From Choricystis sp. odSpoLacu1 (taxonomy: Eukaryota; Chlorophyta; Trebouxiophyceae): a stretch of 64,000 nt of DNA. The stretch covers positions 739,051 to 803,050 of the forward strand of contig OY253657.1 in the NCBI GenBank assembly GCA_958009055.1. The letters are read 5' to 3'. Shown here piece after piece: positions 32,830-43,114 of the stretch. A model generated the notes under the pieces. That model did not search any database. It was not told the DNA's origin and worked only from the letters and a program-made list of their open reading frames with translations. Position 1 is the stretch's first letter, and the number at the start of each line of letters is the position of its first letter. A program made the position numbers and the translations under genes.

Positions 32830-34414
32830 CTAAACCACCACCGACCCCTTGTTCTCCGCCACCCACGCGGCCGCCCACGCGTCCCCCTGCGCCGCCGAGT
32901 CTCCTGGAATCGGGGCATCCCGGTACCCATCGCCATCGGCTCGGCGGGCGGCAGACGCCGCGTCGTACAACTCCCGCCGCCAGGCCGGCAGCAGGAAGGG
33001 GGCAGCCGCGGCCTCGTCCCCGTTGAACGCGGCCAGCGTCAGACGCTGATAATATTCGTACTGCGTAGGGTTGCCCATCCTGTGGGCGTGCCGCCGCGCG
33101 ATGCCTTGTTTAACGCGTTCGGCGTCAGCCTCGGCTGCCACCGCCACCATCGTTTCGCGATCGGGGAGCGGCGCGACGCCAGACAGCGCCCTCGCTGCCC
33201 GCCTCGCCTGTGCCTCGCACAACGGAAACGACACCACTTTGTAGGGCAGGCCGAGGAGCGTCAGGCCGGGCGCGGTGGAGGGGGGCCACGCGTGTTCGTA
33301 GAGTGGGGACGGGGAGGTTTCATCGCTCAGGCCTCCGTCTAGCACTTGGTTGTCGTCGACAGCGACTGCGTTCGTGCCCTCCAGAAACGAAAAGGCATAG
33401 TGATACCCCGTACAGTAACAAATGGCGGCCAGTGGCGTGGTGGAAACGGCGCCACCCTCAAACGTCGCGATCCCGTTTGAGTCGACCGACGCGACGGGGG
33501 TCGCATAAACGATGTTGTCTCTTCCGCGTGGCTTCACAAACCCGCCCTCCCAGGTGCGGGAACACAGGTAGACATTTGCCACCGTGTGGGCCAGCTCGCG
33601 AGCGATGTCTTCGCCCGAGGCGGCTGCGCCCACGACGGCGACGGTGGCAGCGGCCGGGCCTCCCGGCGTGGCGGCCAGCGCTGCCGCGAGAGGGCCTGCC
33701 CCCGGCCCTCGATACGTGTGGGCGTGCAGCACGGCGCCTTTGAAGCCTGGGTCGATGGCGACATTCGAAGGCAGGCGCGGCACTTTGTAGTGGCCGTTGG
33801 CGACGACCAGAGCGTCAAAGGAAGAGGTGGTGGTGGTGGTGGTGGTCCCGTCACTGTTTTCGTGGTCACCCCCACTCTCCACCGTCGTCGTCACCGACCA
33901 CCTCGGCCAGTGCACTCCCGCCTCCGGCGCTGGTGGCAGCGGCTTGGCCGCCACCACGCGCGTGCCCAGGCGCAGCGTGGATGCCAGGCCGGGGGTGACG
34001 GCGGCAAAGGTGGTCAAATAATCAGCGACGTCCCTCCACCCTGGATAGGTCCTCCCATCGATCGCCACCCCGCTTGACCGAGCCTCCCCGCAAAATGGAA
34101 AGTCGCTGTACGCCATCAACTCGCGGGGCAGGTTGGTGCGGAGGGAGGGGTAGAGGGAGGAGTGGGTGCGCGTGCCGGCCGCGTCGTCTGCGCTCACGTC
34201 TTGAAACGTCCACACGCCGCCGACGGACGGCGCCGCATCGAACACGACGACGGGGGCGTGCCCCGCGCGCAGCATCTCGCGGGCGGCGACGAGGCCGGCG
34301 GCGCCGGCGCCGACGATGGCCTGAGTGTGGGAGGGAGGGGGTGGGAGGTTGGGGCGCTAAGGTGAGGGTGTCGGTGGTGGCCGCGGCAACGCATTCCAGG
34401 ACGCGACGCGGCAT
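32830..34414 (-). CDS. Flavin-containing monooxygenase
   Basis: NADPH- and FAD-dependent monooxygenase that oxidises soft N or S centres. The main exon 34320-32830 begins AIVGAGAAGLVAARE, the FAD-binding GxGxxG. The FMO-identifying motif is present as FKGAVLHAHTYRGP, and the NADPH site as VAVVGAAASGEDIAREL. Further family blocks are SLYPSLRTNLPRELMAYSDF and CYCTGYHYAFSFL. Length is about 500 aa, normal for the family. Exon 1 is tiny. An ATG at 34414 gives MPRR before a donor at 34402 (GTCCTG, weak) or at 34390 (GTTGCC), both phase 0, so the exact N-terminus is uncertain. In plants such enzymes include the glucosinolate S-oxygenase and YUCCA groups. I cannot place this one. Confidence 0.88.
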
Positions 34415-34579
34415 CGTGGTGTTTTCATGACGCTCTTTAACACGCACTCACCACGCTGCACGACCGTGGGGGCGTGGGCGGGCGCATAGCTCGAATTTCG
34501 ACGAAAAGGGACTGAGCGCCGAACGCGAGAAAACACTGTCGCAAAAAAAAGCCCTCGCCACTCTCCCGAAAAGCCTGCA

Positions 34580-35183
34580 ATGCCGCCCCGCTTCCCGGCC
34601 CACGCGCTGACCACGGAACCCGCCATGAAGACTGCGGCGACAGAGGCCAAGAAGCTGTACGTGGGCCAGGAGGAATGGCGTGCTGCAAAAAAAGGGGGAC
34701 TTTGTGCGCGCGTCACGCAGCGGTCGGGCCCGCCGTCCCCGTGCCGCTTGCAGCACGCCATTTGCGCGCCCTGCGACTCACCCTGCGACAGGGCGAGGAG
34801 GGGGCGGCTGCCAGCAACGCACGCACACACACGCAGTTTTCCCCCAATCTCGCAGGCGGCACGCTCACCCCTTTTCTGGGCATCCCCCCGCCCCCCACAC
34901 AGCTGGCCCTTCCTCGCCGGCCTGGCCACCAGCGGCGCCATCTTTTTCAAGATTGCGACCAGCGTGACGGGTGAGCAGAGGAGGAGGAGGAGGAGAGAGA
35001 GAGGAGGAGAGAGAGAGGAGGAGGAGGAGGAGGAGAGAGAGAGGAGGAGGAGCGAGAGAGGACGCGAAGCGGGGCGACGATGGCGCGCCCGTTTTTCTCA
35101 CCCCCGCGTTTGTCTTTCCCCACCTTGCCCACCCCACAGACGACGACGTCAAGCACAGCAAGTTCACCAACCCTAAGCACTGA
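34580..35183 (+). CDS. Mitochondrial ATP synthase 6-kDa/subunit-j-type small membrane protein
   Basis: Microprotein of the Fo membrane sector, with one transmembrane helix. The conserved C-terminal half is WPFLAGLATSGAIFFKI then ATSVTDDDVKHSKFTNPKH. This resembles the plant ATP synthase 6-kDa subunit (CWPFLTGFAVTGVLITKL, then EEDAKNSKF) and fungal subunit j. Exons 34856-34970 and 35140-35183 join in phase 1 at ACG G|AC. The upstream exon from ATG 34580 (MPPRFPAHALTTEPAMKTAA then TEAKKLYVGQEEW) is in a plausible frame, but its donor is not settled: a phase-0 donor at TAC|GTGGGC fits. The last intron contains a GA/GGA-rich microsatellite. Family assignment rests on about 35 residues. Confidence 0.6.
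34974..35058 (+). repeat. GGA/GA-rich microsatellite in an intron
   Basis: Almost pure purine stretch of GAG and GGAGAG units just after the donor of the last intron of the ATP-synthase-type gene. Confidence 0.9.
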
Positions 35184-35404
35184 GAACACAGAGAGAGAGA
35201 GTTCAGTCCTTTTTTTCTTGTTATATCACCACTCGGTTTTTGTTTCCTTCCAGACTCCCGAGGCCTGTGTGTGTTTTGTGTTCCACCAGCGCGCACACCT
35301 TCTCTCTTGTTTGCGTGTTTGCACAGGGGGAAAGGAAAAGAAAAAAATCACTAAACACGACGCACACAGCGTGCGCAACCCACACTCTCTTCCCTTCCCT
35401 CTCT

Positions 35405-37225
35405 TCACACCCACTCGCGCGGCGTGCGGCACGCGTCCAGCAGGTCGGCCTCGGGCGACCCCTCGGCCGCGGTGTGGCAGTACTCCCACCTGGCGTTGAG
35501 CGGCAGGGACATCAGGATGGACTCGACACGCCCCGCCGTTTTCAAACCAAACGTTGTGCCGCGGTCGTACACCAGGTTGTACTCCGCGTACAGCCCCCGC
35601 CTCAGAGCTTGCCACTGTTTCTGAGCCTCAGTGAAGGGTTTGTCCTTGTTCTTGGCGATGATGGGGCGGTAGGAGGGGACGACGGAGGCGAGAGCATCAG
35701 ATGAAAACGCGAAGATGGTGTCCTTGTCACGGTCGTTCAGGTCGTCGAAAAAGATGCCCCCCAGCCCCCGCGTCTGCCCCCGGTGCTTGCAGTAGAAGTA
35801 TTCGTCGGCCCACGCTTTGAAGCGGGGGTAGAAGGCGGGGTCGTGGCGGTCGCACACGTCTTTGTAGGTGCCGTGAAAGTGGCGCATGTCGTCCGCGTCG
35901 ATGTAGGCGGGCGTGATGTCCGTCCCCCCCCCAAACCACCACTGGTCAGGCAGGCCGCCCCAGGCCTCGGTCTCAAAGTAGCGGTAGTTGAAGTGCATGG
36001 TGGGGCAGTGCGGGTTGTGGGGGTGCATGACGCAGGAGATGCCGGCCGCGAAGAACGGGACGCCCCCGGTCGCGCCGTCCGCTTTGGCCGCCTTGATGGC
36101 GTCCCCCGTGGCGGCGCGATACGCTTCGGGAGGCATGGTGCCATACACGACAGACACACCGACGCCCGCCTTCTCCCACACGCTGCCGTTTTGCATGACG
36201 CGCGACACGCCGCCGCCGCCACCGTCGCGCGCCCACGCGTCCTCACAGAAGGCGGCGCCCCCGTCTTCTTCTTCAATGGCGGCGCAGATGTCGCGCTGGG
36301 CTTGGCGGATGGTTTTTTCAAAGCGGGCGCGGAAGCTGGGGTGGCGAGGACAGGGGGGGTGGGTGGGCGAGGGAGGGGGTGATCATGTCATCTCTTCCCC
36401 CCCCCCCCACCTTCCCCTCCCCCCCAACTCTCACCTGTCCTTGTCGTCGATGCCGGGGCGTAGCATGGTGTCGGGCGCTTTGTCCAGCATGGTCTCCTTG
36501 GCGATGCCCTGGGGGTGTGGGTGGGGGTGAGAAGGGTGGGCCAAAGACAAAAAGGGTGAGGGTGCGCCAAAGGATAAGGGTCGAGGCGAGCGAGGCCGCG
36601 CCGCGTGACGGCGCGATAACGCTGTCGACGCGGCTTTGTTGCGGTCCCCCGCCGCCAGCACGCTTGATCTCTCCGTCCCACCCCCCCTCACTCAACGCGC
36701 AAACTCACCACAGCGGCAGCGGCCACAGCCACACGGCGAGCGGGGCGGACCTGAGTGAAAGAAGGGGGCAGACCGTTGGAAATGCGGGGACGTGCGTCCT
36801 CTCTCTGTCCGTCTGCTGCGCTCGCGCCTGGCGCTCAGTCTGCCCACCACACGCGCTCCCTTGAACCAGTGTTGATGTGGGAGGCGGGAGGCGTGTGGGG
36901 CGGCTGGAATGCAGTAAGGCGAGGGTGCGATTCGTGACACCGCCCGTGCTGGCGAGTCGAGGGGCGCGTCGCGCTTCTCGCGAAAAGCTAGTTTAAGCGC
37001 ACGGCGCCGCTTCCTTCTCCCCCATTCCCTGGCTCCACGTCGACACCAACACCTGTCGCCACGTTGCCGGTCCGAGGCGGCGCCAATGCACGCAGGAGGC
37101 ACGCTTCCCCCCCACCAAAAACAACTCACCGCACGGACCGCGCGCACAGGCACGGGCGCGCGCGCCGGGGCGGCGCGACGGGACGCGACCGCTGGGTGAG
37201 GGCGGGACGCCAGGGCGAATGACAT
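35405..37225 (-). CDS. CPOX: Coproporphyrinogen III oxidase, plastid-type
   Basis: Oxygen-dependent HemF enzyme of heme and chlorophyll synthesis that decarboxylates coproporphyrinogen III to protoporphyrinogen IX. The exons are 37225-37130, 36750-36709, 36508-36435 and 36335-35405, 380 aa. Exons 1-2 encode a 46-residue Arg/Ala/Val leader ([20 protein letters not shown]), a likely plastid transit peptide. The catalytic fold follows: [81 protein letters not shown] and [12 protein letters not shown], all family signatures. The phases are 0, 0 and 2 and give [20 protein letters not shown]. The length is normal for HemF plus a leader. Confidence 0.95.
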
Positions 37226-37453
37226 GATGGGGGAGAGTTGTTTTCTCGCGGGACGGGAGAGGCCGAACAAAAAAAGAAAACAAGTTTTGCGCCGTCGCCG
37301 ACGTTCACCCTCCCCCCAGTACCCCACCCTCTCCGCCCGCACACTTTTCACAAGTCCCTCTCACAACGCTTTTGCACTTCGCCCAAACAAGGGAACACAA
37401 GACATCACACCCACCACTTCTCTCTCTTTCTCTCCCCCCCCATACTCTCTCGC

Positions 37454-39871
37454 TCACTCGGTCTCCGTGCCGCTGGCCCCCACCTCCTCCTCTGCCGCCG
37501 CCACCAACCCCTCCAACGACTTGACCGCCGCCGCGGCGGGCGTGTCGTCCGCGTCCAAATCGTCGGACCGGGCGGAGGATGGCCGGGTTGTCGTTGGCGG
37601 CTTGGGCGGGGGCAGCGCTGCGGCGTCGCTCTGTTTTTTGGGCGCCGTCAGCCGAGCCACCGCGGCCGCGGCGGCCGCCAGTTCAGCGGCTTCCGCCTCC
37701 TGGACTGCGGTCTCCTGGGCTGCTGTGAGCTGGGCTTTCAAGTCTTCATACCGCATCATCAGCTCTTGGCGGCGGGACGAAAACTGGGAAGGGAAAAAGC
37801 CCGGAAAGTAGCGCTGCAAAAACGAAAACACGAGCACGTGACCCACCGGCGTCAGCGGCGTGATCAGGATGGCGGTGAAGGGTATAAACGTGGCCACATC
37901 GCGAGCCGTGCGGCGCAGGGCGGCCACCTCGCGCGGCCTCAGGGAGCCGCCCGCCGCGGCGCGGCCAAAGAGGCCGCACGCGGAGCCGACGTCGCTACCC
38001 AGCAAGCGCAGCCCCCGCACAAAAAACAGGGCCCCATCCACCACTTTGCCCGTGGACTCAGCCACCGCCGTCTTGACGCGGGCGGGGGAGAGCATGGCTG
38101 CGGCGCCCTGGCCGCCAAAGACGGCGTCGTCGCCGATGGCGAGGCGGGTGCGCAGGTCGGGCACTTCGCGCGCCAACGACGCGAGTGCATCGTCCAGCGC
38201 GGATGATGACGTGGCCACCCCCACCAGGGCGCCATCCTCCCCGATGGACGCCAGGGCGGAGGCCAGGGCACGGTCCAGCAGGCCAAACTCGGCGGCCAGC
38301 AGGGCGAGCTCCTCGGAGGAGCCTTGGCGGAAGATCAGGTTTTCGCCGTCGGAGCCGCCGCCAGAGGCGACGTCCAAAGCTTCATCCTCTAGGTACTCAT
38401 AAACAGCCTCCATCTCCAAACGCAACGATTTGAGGGCCAGGGCGCGGGACAGGCAGGCGACGCCGTCGTCCAGGGCGCGCAGTTCGGCGGCCAGGGCGGC
38501 GCGCTCGCGCGGCGGGGCGGAGCGCAGGCGCGCTTCGCGCGCTTTGGATGCATCATTCAGTTTGCGCTCCAGGGCGGCCACGTCGGCGGCTAGGGATGCG
38601 GCAGCGGCTGTCCGCGAAGCTTTGGTGCCGGCCAGAGGGGGTAGGGCAGCCAGGGCGCCGCCCGGGGTGGCGCCGCGCCTGCCGCCACCGTTGAGGCGGT
38701 CCCATAAACCTTTCGCATAACTCGCTGCCGCTTTGGCGCCGCCCGCCACTCCTGCATCGCGAGCAGCCGCCACGGCGGGCTGCAGCCGGCGCGCAAAGAA
38801 GGCTTCGACTGCTTTCTCTGCGTCTGAGAGGCGGGCCACGACGACTGGGGGGGCGCCAGGGGGGGAGGTGGTGCCCGCGCCGCCGCTGCTGCTGCGCACC
38901 GCGCTCGGTGCGTAGCGCCGGTTGCGCGCGTCCAGGGCGGCCTGGGCGGCGGCCCCCGTGTCAAAGGGCAGGGTGGGCAGTTCGGACCGCCAGCGGGCCG
39001 CCAGGTCGTCGGCGACGGCGGCGACGCGGGCGTAGAGGGCGTCACGGGCGGCGGCAGGATCGGTGGGGGTGGGGGCGGGAGGCGCGCCGCCGTCTGCAGA
39101 GGCACTGACTTTGGCAGAGGGCGCGGGCGCCACAAAGGCGTCGCCCATGGTGTCGCCGTAGGAGGCAGCCAGAGCGCGCACGGCGGACTGGGTGTGGGTG
39201 TGTGGGTGCGTGGGTGTGAGGAAAAAGGAGGACAGCGCGACGCGAACAAAACAAACAAAAACACTCGCTCAGGCAGCGCCGCCTCCCCGACCACACACCA
39301 CCCTCCAACAACACCAACTCACCCTCAACTGCGCCTCCGTCAGCTGCAGTTCAGCGACGTACTCCACTGCTGCCGCGGCCGCCAACTCTCCGTCCACATC
39401 CCCCGTCGCGTCTGCGGAAGACGGCGCAAACGCGGGGCTGGGGGCCGCCAGCAGCCGGTCCGCCCTCAGCATGTTGCGGTACAGGCGGCGCAGCTCGATG
39501 AGGAGCTCCAGGCGGGCGACACGCGCGTCGCATGCGGCGACCGCGGCCGCTGCGGCGGTGTCGACGTCGACTGAGGCCAGGGCCGAAGGGGCAGCCCCTG
39601 CCGGCATGATCACCAGGATGCCACGGCCGGGCGCTGGTGTCATCCTCGGCTGGCGGGCGGAGGAGGGGCCGGGGCCGGCGCGGGGGGTGGCGTGTCGGTG
39701 CGCGTCGCGTGCCGACACGGGGGACGCCGACCGCGCGCCATCGGGGCGCACGGCTGCGTGTGTAAACACAAGCGAGCGTCCACTGCGGCAGGCGGGCGGG
39801 CCGGCCACAGGGCGGGGCGATGGGTGCGCGCGCGGCGCGCGCGGCTTGGCGCCGACTGCGCCTGGGCGCAT
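37454..39871 (-). CDS. LETM1-like organelle membrane protein
   Basis: The exons are 39871-39323 and 39187-37454, joined in phase 0 at AQLR|SAVR, 760 aa. The C-terminal block TFIPFTAILITPLTPVGHVL then FSFLQRYFPGFFPSQF followed by RQELMMRYEDL matches plant LETM1-like proteins. The middle has LSRALALKSLRLEMEAVYEY and long helical Ala/Glu stretches. LETM1 proteins act in mitochondrial K+/H+ exchange and ribosome binding, and the plant LETM1-like branch is organellar. The N-terminal 60-80 residues are Arg/Pro/Ala-rich (AKPRAPRAHPSPRPVAG), compatible with a transit peptide. The C-terminus is an acidic tail (EEEVGASGTETE). Plastid or mitochondrial location cannot be separated from this sequence. Confidence 0.75.
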
Positions 39872-40186
39872 GCGTGTGGACGTGTGTGTGGGGGGAGGAG
39901 GCGTGGAAGGGGGCGTGCAGGAGGGGGGGAGTGCGTCTGCCGCAAACCGTTTGTCGCCCGCGCGACCGCAACGGAGGAAACGAAAAAAGCAACAGGAAAA
40001 CTGGGGTGTCGTCGCCGTCGAGAGAGAGCCGACGCTGTCGAAACCCAGGCTGGCGAAGAAAAAACGCTGCCGTCACAACTTTCGGGAGAGAAAACATTGC
40101 GCTCTCTCCGCGCCGTCTCGCGCCTCTCCCCTCCCCACGACACCAGTGCACATCCCGTCTGTCGCACGCGGTCTGGTGTTGACCCT
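39872..40186. promoter_or_regulatory. Divergent spacer, LETM1-like and SAM/p25-alpha genes
   Basis: No coding support, although a plus-strand frame is open through it and through the following intron. It should hold both promoters. Confidence 0.4.
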
Positions 40187-42853
40187 ATGTTTCGCAGCAA
40201 GCCGCCAACGGTGCGTTTTTTTTTGTGCAGCGTGAACGCGAATTACGTCGGCACGGGCCAGGCCACCGCCTGTCCACCCGCGTGGTGCCCTCATTGGCCA
40301 CCACGTGCGCACGCTGTGGGCACAGTGTCGCAGCTGCAGGGAGACAGGCGGAAGGAGAGGCTTGCAGGAGAGAGAGGAGAGACGCCCCCCCCTGGCCGAC
40401 GGCACCGCCTGCAGGCAAACAAAGCACGCTCACCCCCTTTCCCCCACCCTACTCCCCCACAGGGCGACCCCGCCCGCTGGTCGGCGCGCGACGCCGCCAA
40501 GTGGCTCAAGCAGGCGGGCCTAGGGTCGCTGACCCCCCACCTCAAGGGCGTGGACGGTGCCAAGCTGCTCGCCCTCGACGTTGCGGCCGCGCTGCCCACC
40601 CACTCGCGCGCCGACAGGGACGCCCTGGCCGCCGCCCTGGGCGTGCTGCGCGAGTATGGTGCCAAGCCGTATGGCTCGGTGCAGGAGGAGCCGGTGGAGG
40701 CAGCGTCGCCTGCCACACCGCGCTCGCTCGCGGCAGGTGCCACCACCACCGCCTCCCCAACCACCCCCGGCTTCCGCTCCCTCGCCCTCACGCACGACGC
40801 CTCCGTGGACGCACTCGCGGACGCCGTCCTGGCCGCCGCCACCGACGTGGCGGCCGCCGCCCCCGCCGCCAAGGGCGCGCGCGCGTCGGCCGCCGAGCTC
40901 GCGTCCTTTTGGCGCGACGCGGGGGCCGCCCTCGCCGCCGCCCTGGACGCGGGCGCCCCCCCTCCCGCCCCCGTGCTGCGCGAACTGTTGGCGGCGGCGG
41001 AGGCGGGGCTGGCCCTGGCGTCGGCGGCGGGGCGGCCCGGGTGGTTGGTGGACGCCATTGTGGATGCCCTCCCCGCCGCAGACTGGGCCGCAGTCCACGA
41101 CGCCGCCCTGGACGCCCTGAAAGCGGGCGGCGTGGCCACCCACCCCTCCAGTGGGCGGGCCCTGGAGTCGGGGTCGTATCGTGATGCAGGGCGCGCGCTG
41201 CGCCGCCTGCTGAAAGCGGCGGGCGGCGGCTCCCTCGACGCCGGCGTGCGCGGCCTGGACGCCCCGGGAGGCGGCCCCGGCCTCACCGAAGTCTCCGCCC
41301 TGCTGAGCGTCGACCGGCGGGACGTGCTGCGTGAGGTGGCGAGACTGCCCGCGGACGCGCTGGTAGAAGCTTACTCGTCTCCCTCCACTGGCGCGACAGC
41401 CGCCACCACCACCTCCCCTGCCGCCTCCCCCGCCGCCGCCCTGCGCGCCCCCGACATCGACGCCCTGTTTGCGTCCTTTGATGTCAACTCCTCAGGCTTC
41501 CTGGAGCTGGCTGAATTTGGCGCCGCGCTCGACGACTTGGGCCTGCTGGACGGCGTCCCCCCTCCCTCCCTGGACGCCGTCGTCGCCCGCCGCCTGGCCG
41601 ATGCAGACGCTGACGGCGATGGCCGCGTGTCAAGAACGGAGTTTGTCGCCTTTTGGAAGGCCGCCGCCCCAGACCGCGGCGCGCTCCACGCCGCCCTCCG
41701 CGGCGCCCTGGGCCCCGCCGCCGAGCGCGGCCTCGCCCGCGTGTACGACCGGTTTGCCACGTTTGGAGTTCGTGGTGGCGGTGGTGGTGGCGGTGGCCCA
41801 GCGACTGCCGATCGCTCTGGCCTCGATGCCGCCCGCTTTGCCAAGCTGTGCCGCGACGCGCGGCTGGTTGGCAAGCGCCTGCCCCCTGCCGACGTCGACC
41901 TCGTGTTCGCGCGCGCCGTGCCCAAAGGCGGCCGCCGCATGTCGTTCCCCGCCTTTCTGGACGCCCTGGATGACGTGGCAGGGCGGCGTGGCGTGCCGGT
42001 GGCAGAGGTTGCTGCGTCCGTCCTGGCAGCGGCTGGCCCCGCCGTCTCGGGCGTCACCCGCACCGGCTACGTCCGCCTGCACGACGACAAGGCGGGCTAC
42101 ACGGGCGTGTATGCACGGGGGGGGCCGTCCCCCGCTGCGCCGTCCGGGGCGGTCGGCCTGGCGGGCGTGGTCGACAGGCGCGCGCCCGCCGACGTGCGCG
42201 GGCGTGCGATCGACCGGCGCAGCAGCAGCAACGGCGGCGGCGCGTCCCCGCTGGAGCCCGCCCGCCCGCCGCTGACCTCGGTCCCGTCCCCCGCCCAGAC
42301 GGCGCGCCTGTCGGCGCGCACGCCGCCACCGCAGGCGCTGTCCAAACCATCGGTGTCGGGTGTCGCCGACCCCGGTGCGTCTGCCGCTGTCGACGCGCCG
42401 CCCGCGGCCACAATGAAAGCCGTGTTCCAATCCTACGCCGCCTTTGGGGGCGTGAAGAGTGGAGGCGATGCTGCTGCTGCCTCATCCACCACCGCCCCCA
42501 CCCTGGATGGCGCCCGCTTTGCCAAGCTGGCGCGCGAGGCGGGGTGGATCGACGCGCGGCTCGACGCTGCAGCGGTCGACCTCATCTTCTCCCGCGTCAA
42601 ACCCCGCACCGGGCGCCGCATCGGGTTTCGCGAGTTTGAGGCCGCCCTACAGCTGGTGGCGGCCGCCAAGCGGGTGGATGTGGGGGCCGTGGCGGCGGCG
42701 GTCGTGGCGACGGGTGGCCCCCGCGCGTCGCGCGCGACCGCCCCCGACGCCGTGCGCTGGCACGACGACAAGGCCGCCTACACCGGTGTGGCGGCAGGCC
42801 GGGGCCAGGTCGAGGGGGCGCGCGTCACGCTGGAGGAGTTGATCAAGCGGTGA
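40187..42853 (+). CDS. SAM - EF-hand - double p25-alpha (TPPP) protein
   Basis: The exons are 40187-40210 and 40463-42853, 804 aa. A SAM-like domain (residues 9-74: WSARDAAKWLKQAGLGSLTP, then HLKGVDGAKLLAL) is followed by a helical region. An EF-hand pair lies at about residues 339-410, with loops DVNSSGFLELAEF and DADADGDGRVSRTEF that keep the Ca-binding acids. Two p25-alpha/TPPP modules follow (about 431-560 and 658-804). Each has the RFAKLxRxA block (DAARFAKLCRDARL, DGARFAKLAREAGW), a GRR-F element (KGGRRMSFPAF, RTGRRIGFREF) and a terminal HDDKAxYTGV. p25-alpha proteins bind microtubules and are typical of ciliated organisms, so a calcium-responsive axonemal or cytoskeletal role is inferred. 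The 252-nt intron is a multiple of three and open. A GTGCGT donor and CCCCACAG acceptor support splicing. Confidence 0.85.
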   Translation: MFRSKPPTVRFFLCSVNANYVGTGQATACPPAWCPHWPPRAHAVGTVSQLQGDRRKERLAGERGETPPPGRRHRLQANKARSPPFPHPTPPQGDPARWSARDAAKWLKQAGLGSLTPHLKGVDGAKLLALDVAAALPTHSRADRDALAAALGVLREYGAKPYGSVQEEPVEAASPATPRSLAAGATTTASPTTPGFRSLALTHDASVDALADAVLAAATDVAAAAPAAKGARASAAELASFWRDAGAALAAALDAGAPPPAPVLRELLAAAEAGLALASAAGRPGWLVDAIVDALPAADWAAVHDAALDALKAGGVATHPSSGRALESGSYRDAGRALRRLLKAAGGGSLDAGVRGLDAPGGGPGLTEVSALLSVDRRDVLREVARLPADALVEAYSSPSTGATAATTTSPAASPAAALRAPDIDALFASFDVNSSGFLELAEFGAALDDLGLLDGVPPPSLDAVVARRLADADADGDGRVSRTEFVAFWKAAAPDRGALHAALRGALGPAAERGLARVYDRFATFGVRGGGGGGGGPATADRSGLDAARFAKLCRDARLVGKRLPPADVDLVFARAVPKGGRRMSFPAFLDALDDVAGRRGVPVAEVAASVLAAAGPAVSGVTRTGYVRLHDDKAGYTGVYARGGPSPAAPSGAVGLAGVVDRRAPADVRGRAIDRRSSSNGGGASPLEPARPPLTSVPSPAQTARLSARTPPPQALSKPSVSGVADPGASAAVDAPPAATMKAVFQSYAAFGGVKSGGDAAAASSTTAPTLDGARFAKLAREAGWIDARLDAAAVDLIFSRVKPRTGRRIGFREFEAALQLVAAAKRVDVGAVAAAVVATGGPRASRATAPDAVRWHDDKAAYTGVAAGRGQVEGARVTLEELIKR

Positions 42854-43114
42854 TATGTGGGGAGAGAGAGAGAGTATTGATGAGCGAAAACACACAAAAC
42901 AACGTTGCCTTGCCCCCTAAAAACAATACACGCGTTGCCTTACCCCCCCCAAAACCACCCTGGCGGCACCTCGCGATATTTTCATTGTTCATAGTGCGCG
43001 TGGGGTGCGCCCCGGAGACAAAGAGAGAGAGAAATGAGAGAGTGTGAAGTGAGAACGACCTTCGACACACACAAAACCTTTGCTCTCCCTTTTCTCTCTT
43101 GTCCCTCCTTCTCG

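Noticed and set aside
39692..40186. Upstream extension of the SAM/p25-alpha frame
   Set aside because: Low-complexity Arg/Cys sequence overlapping the divergent LETM1-like first exon. The ATG at 40187 with a GTGCGT donor is simpler.
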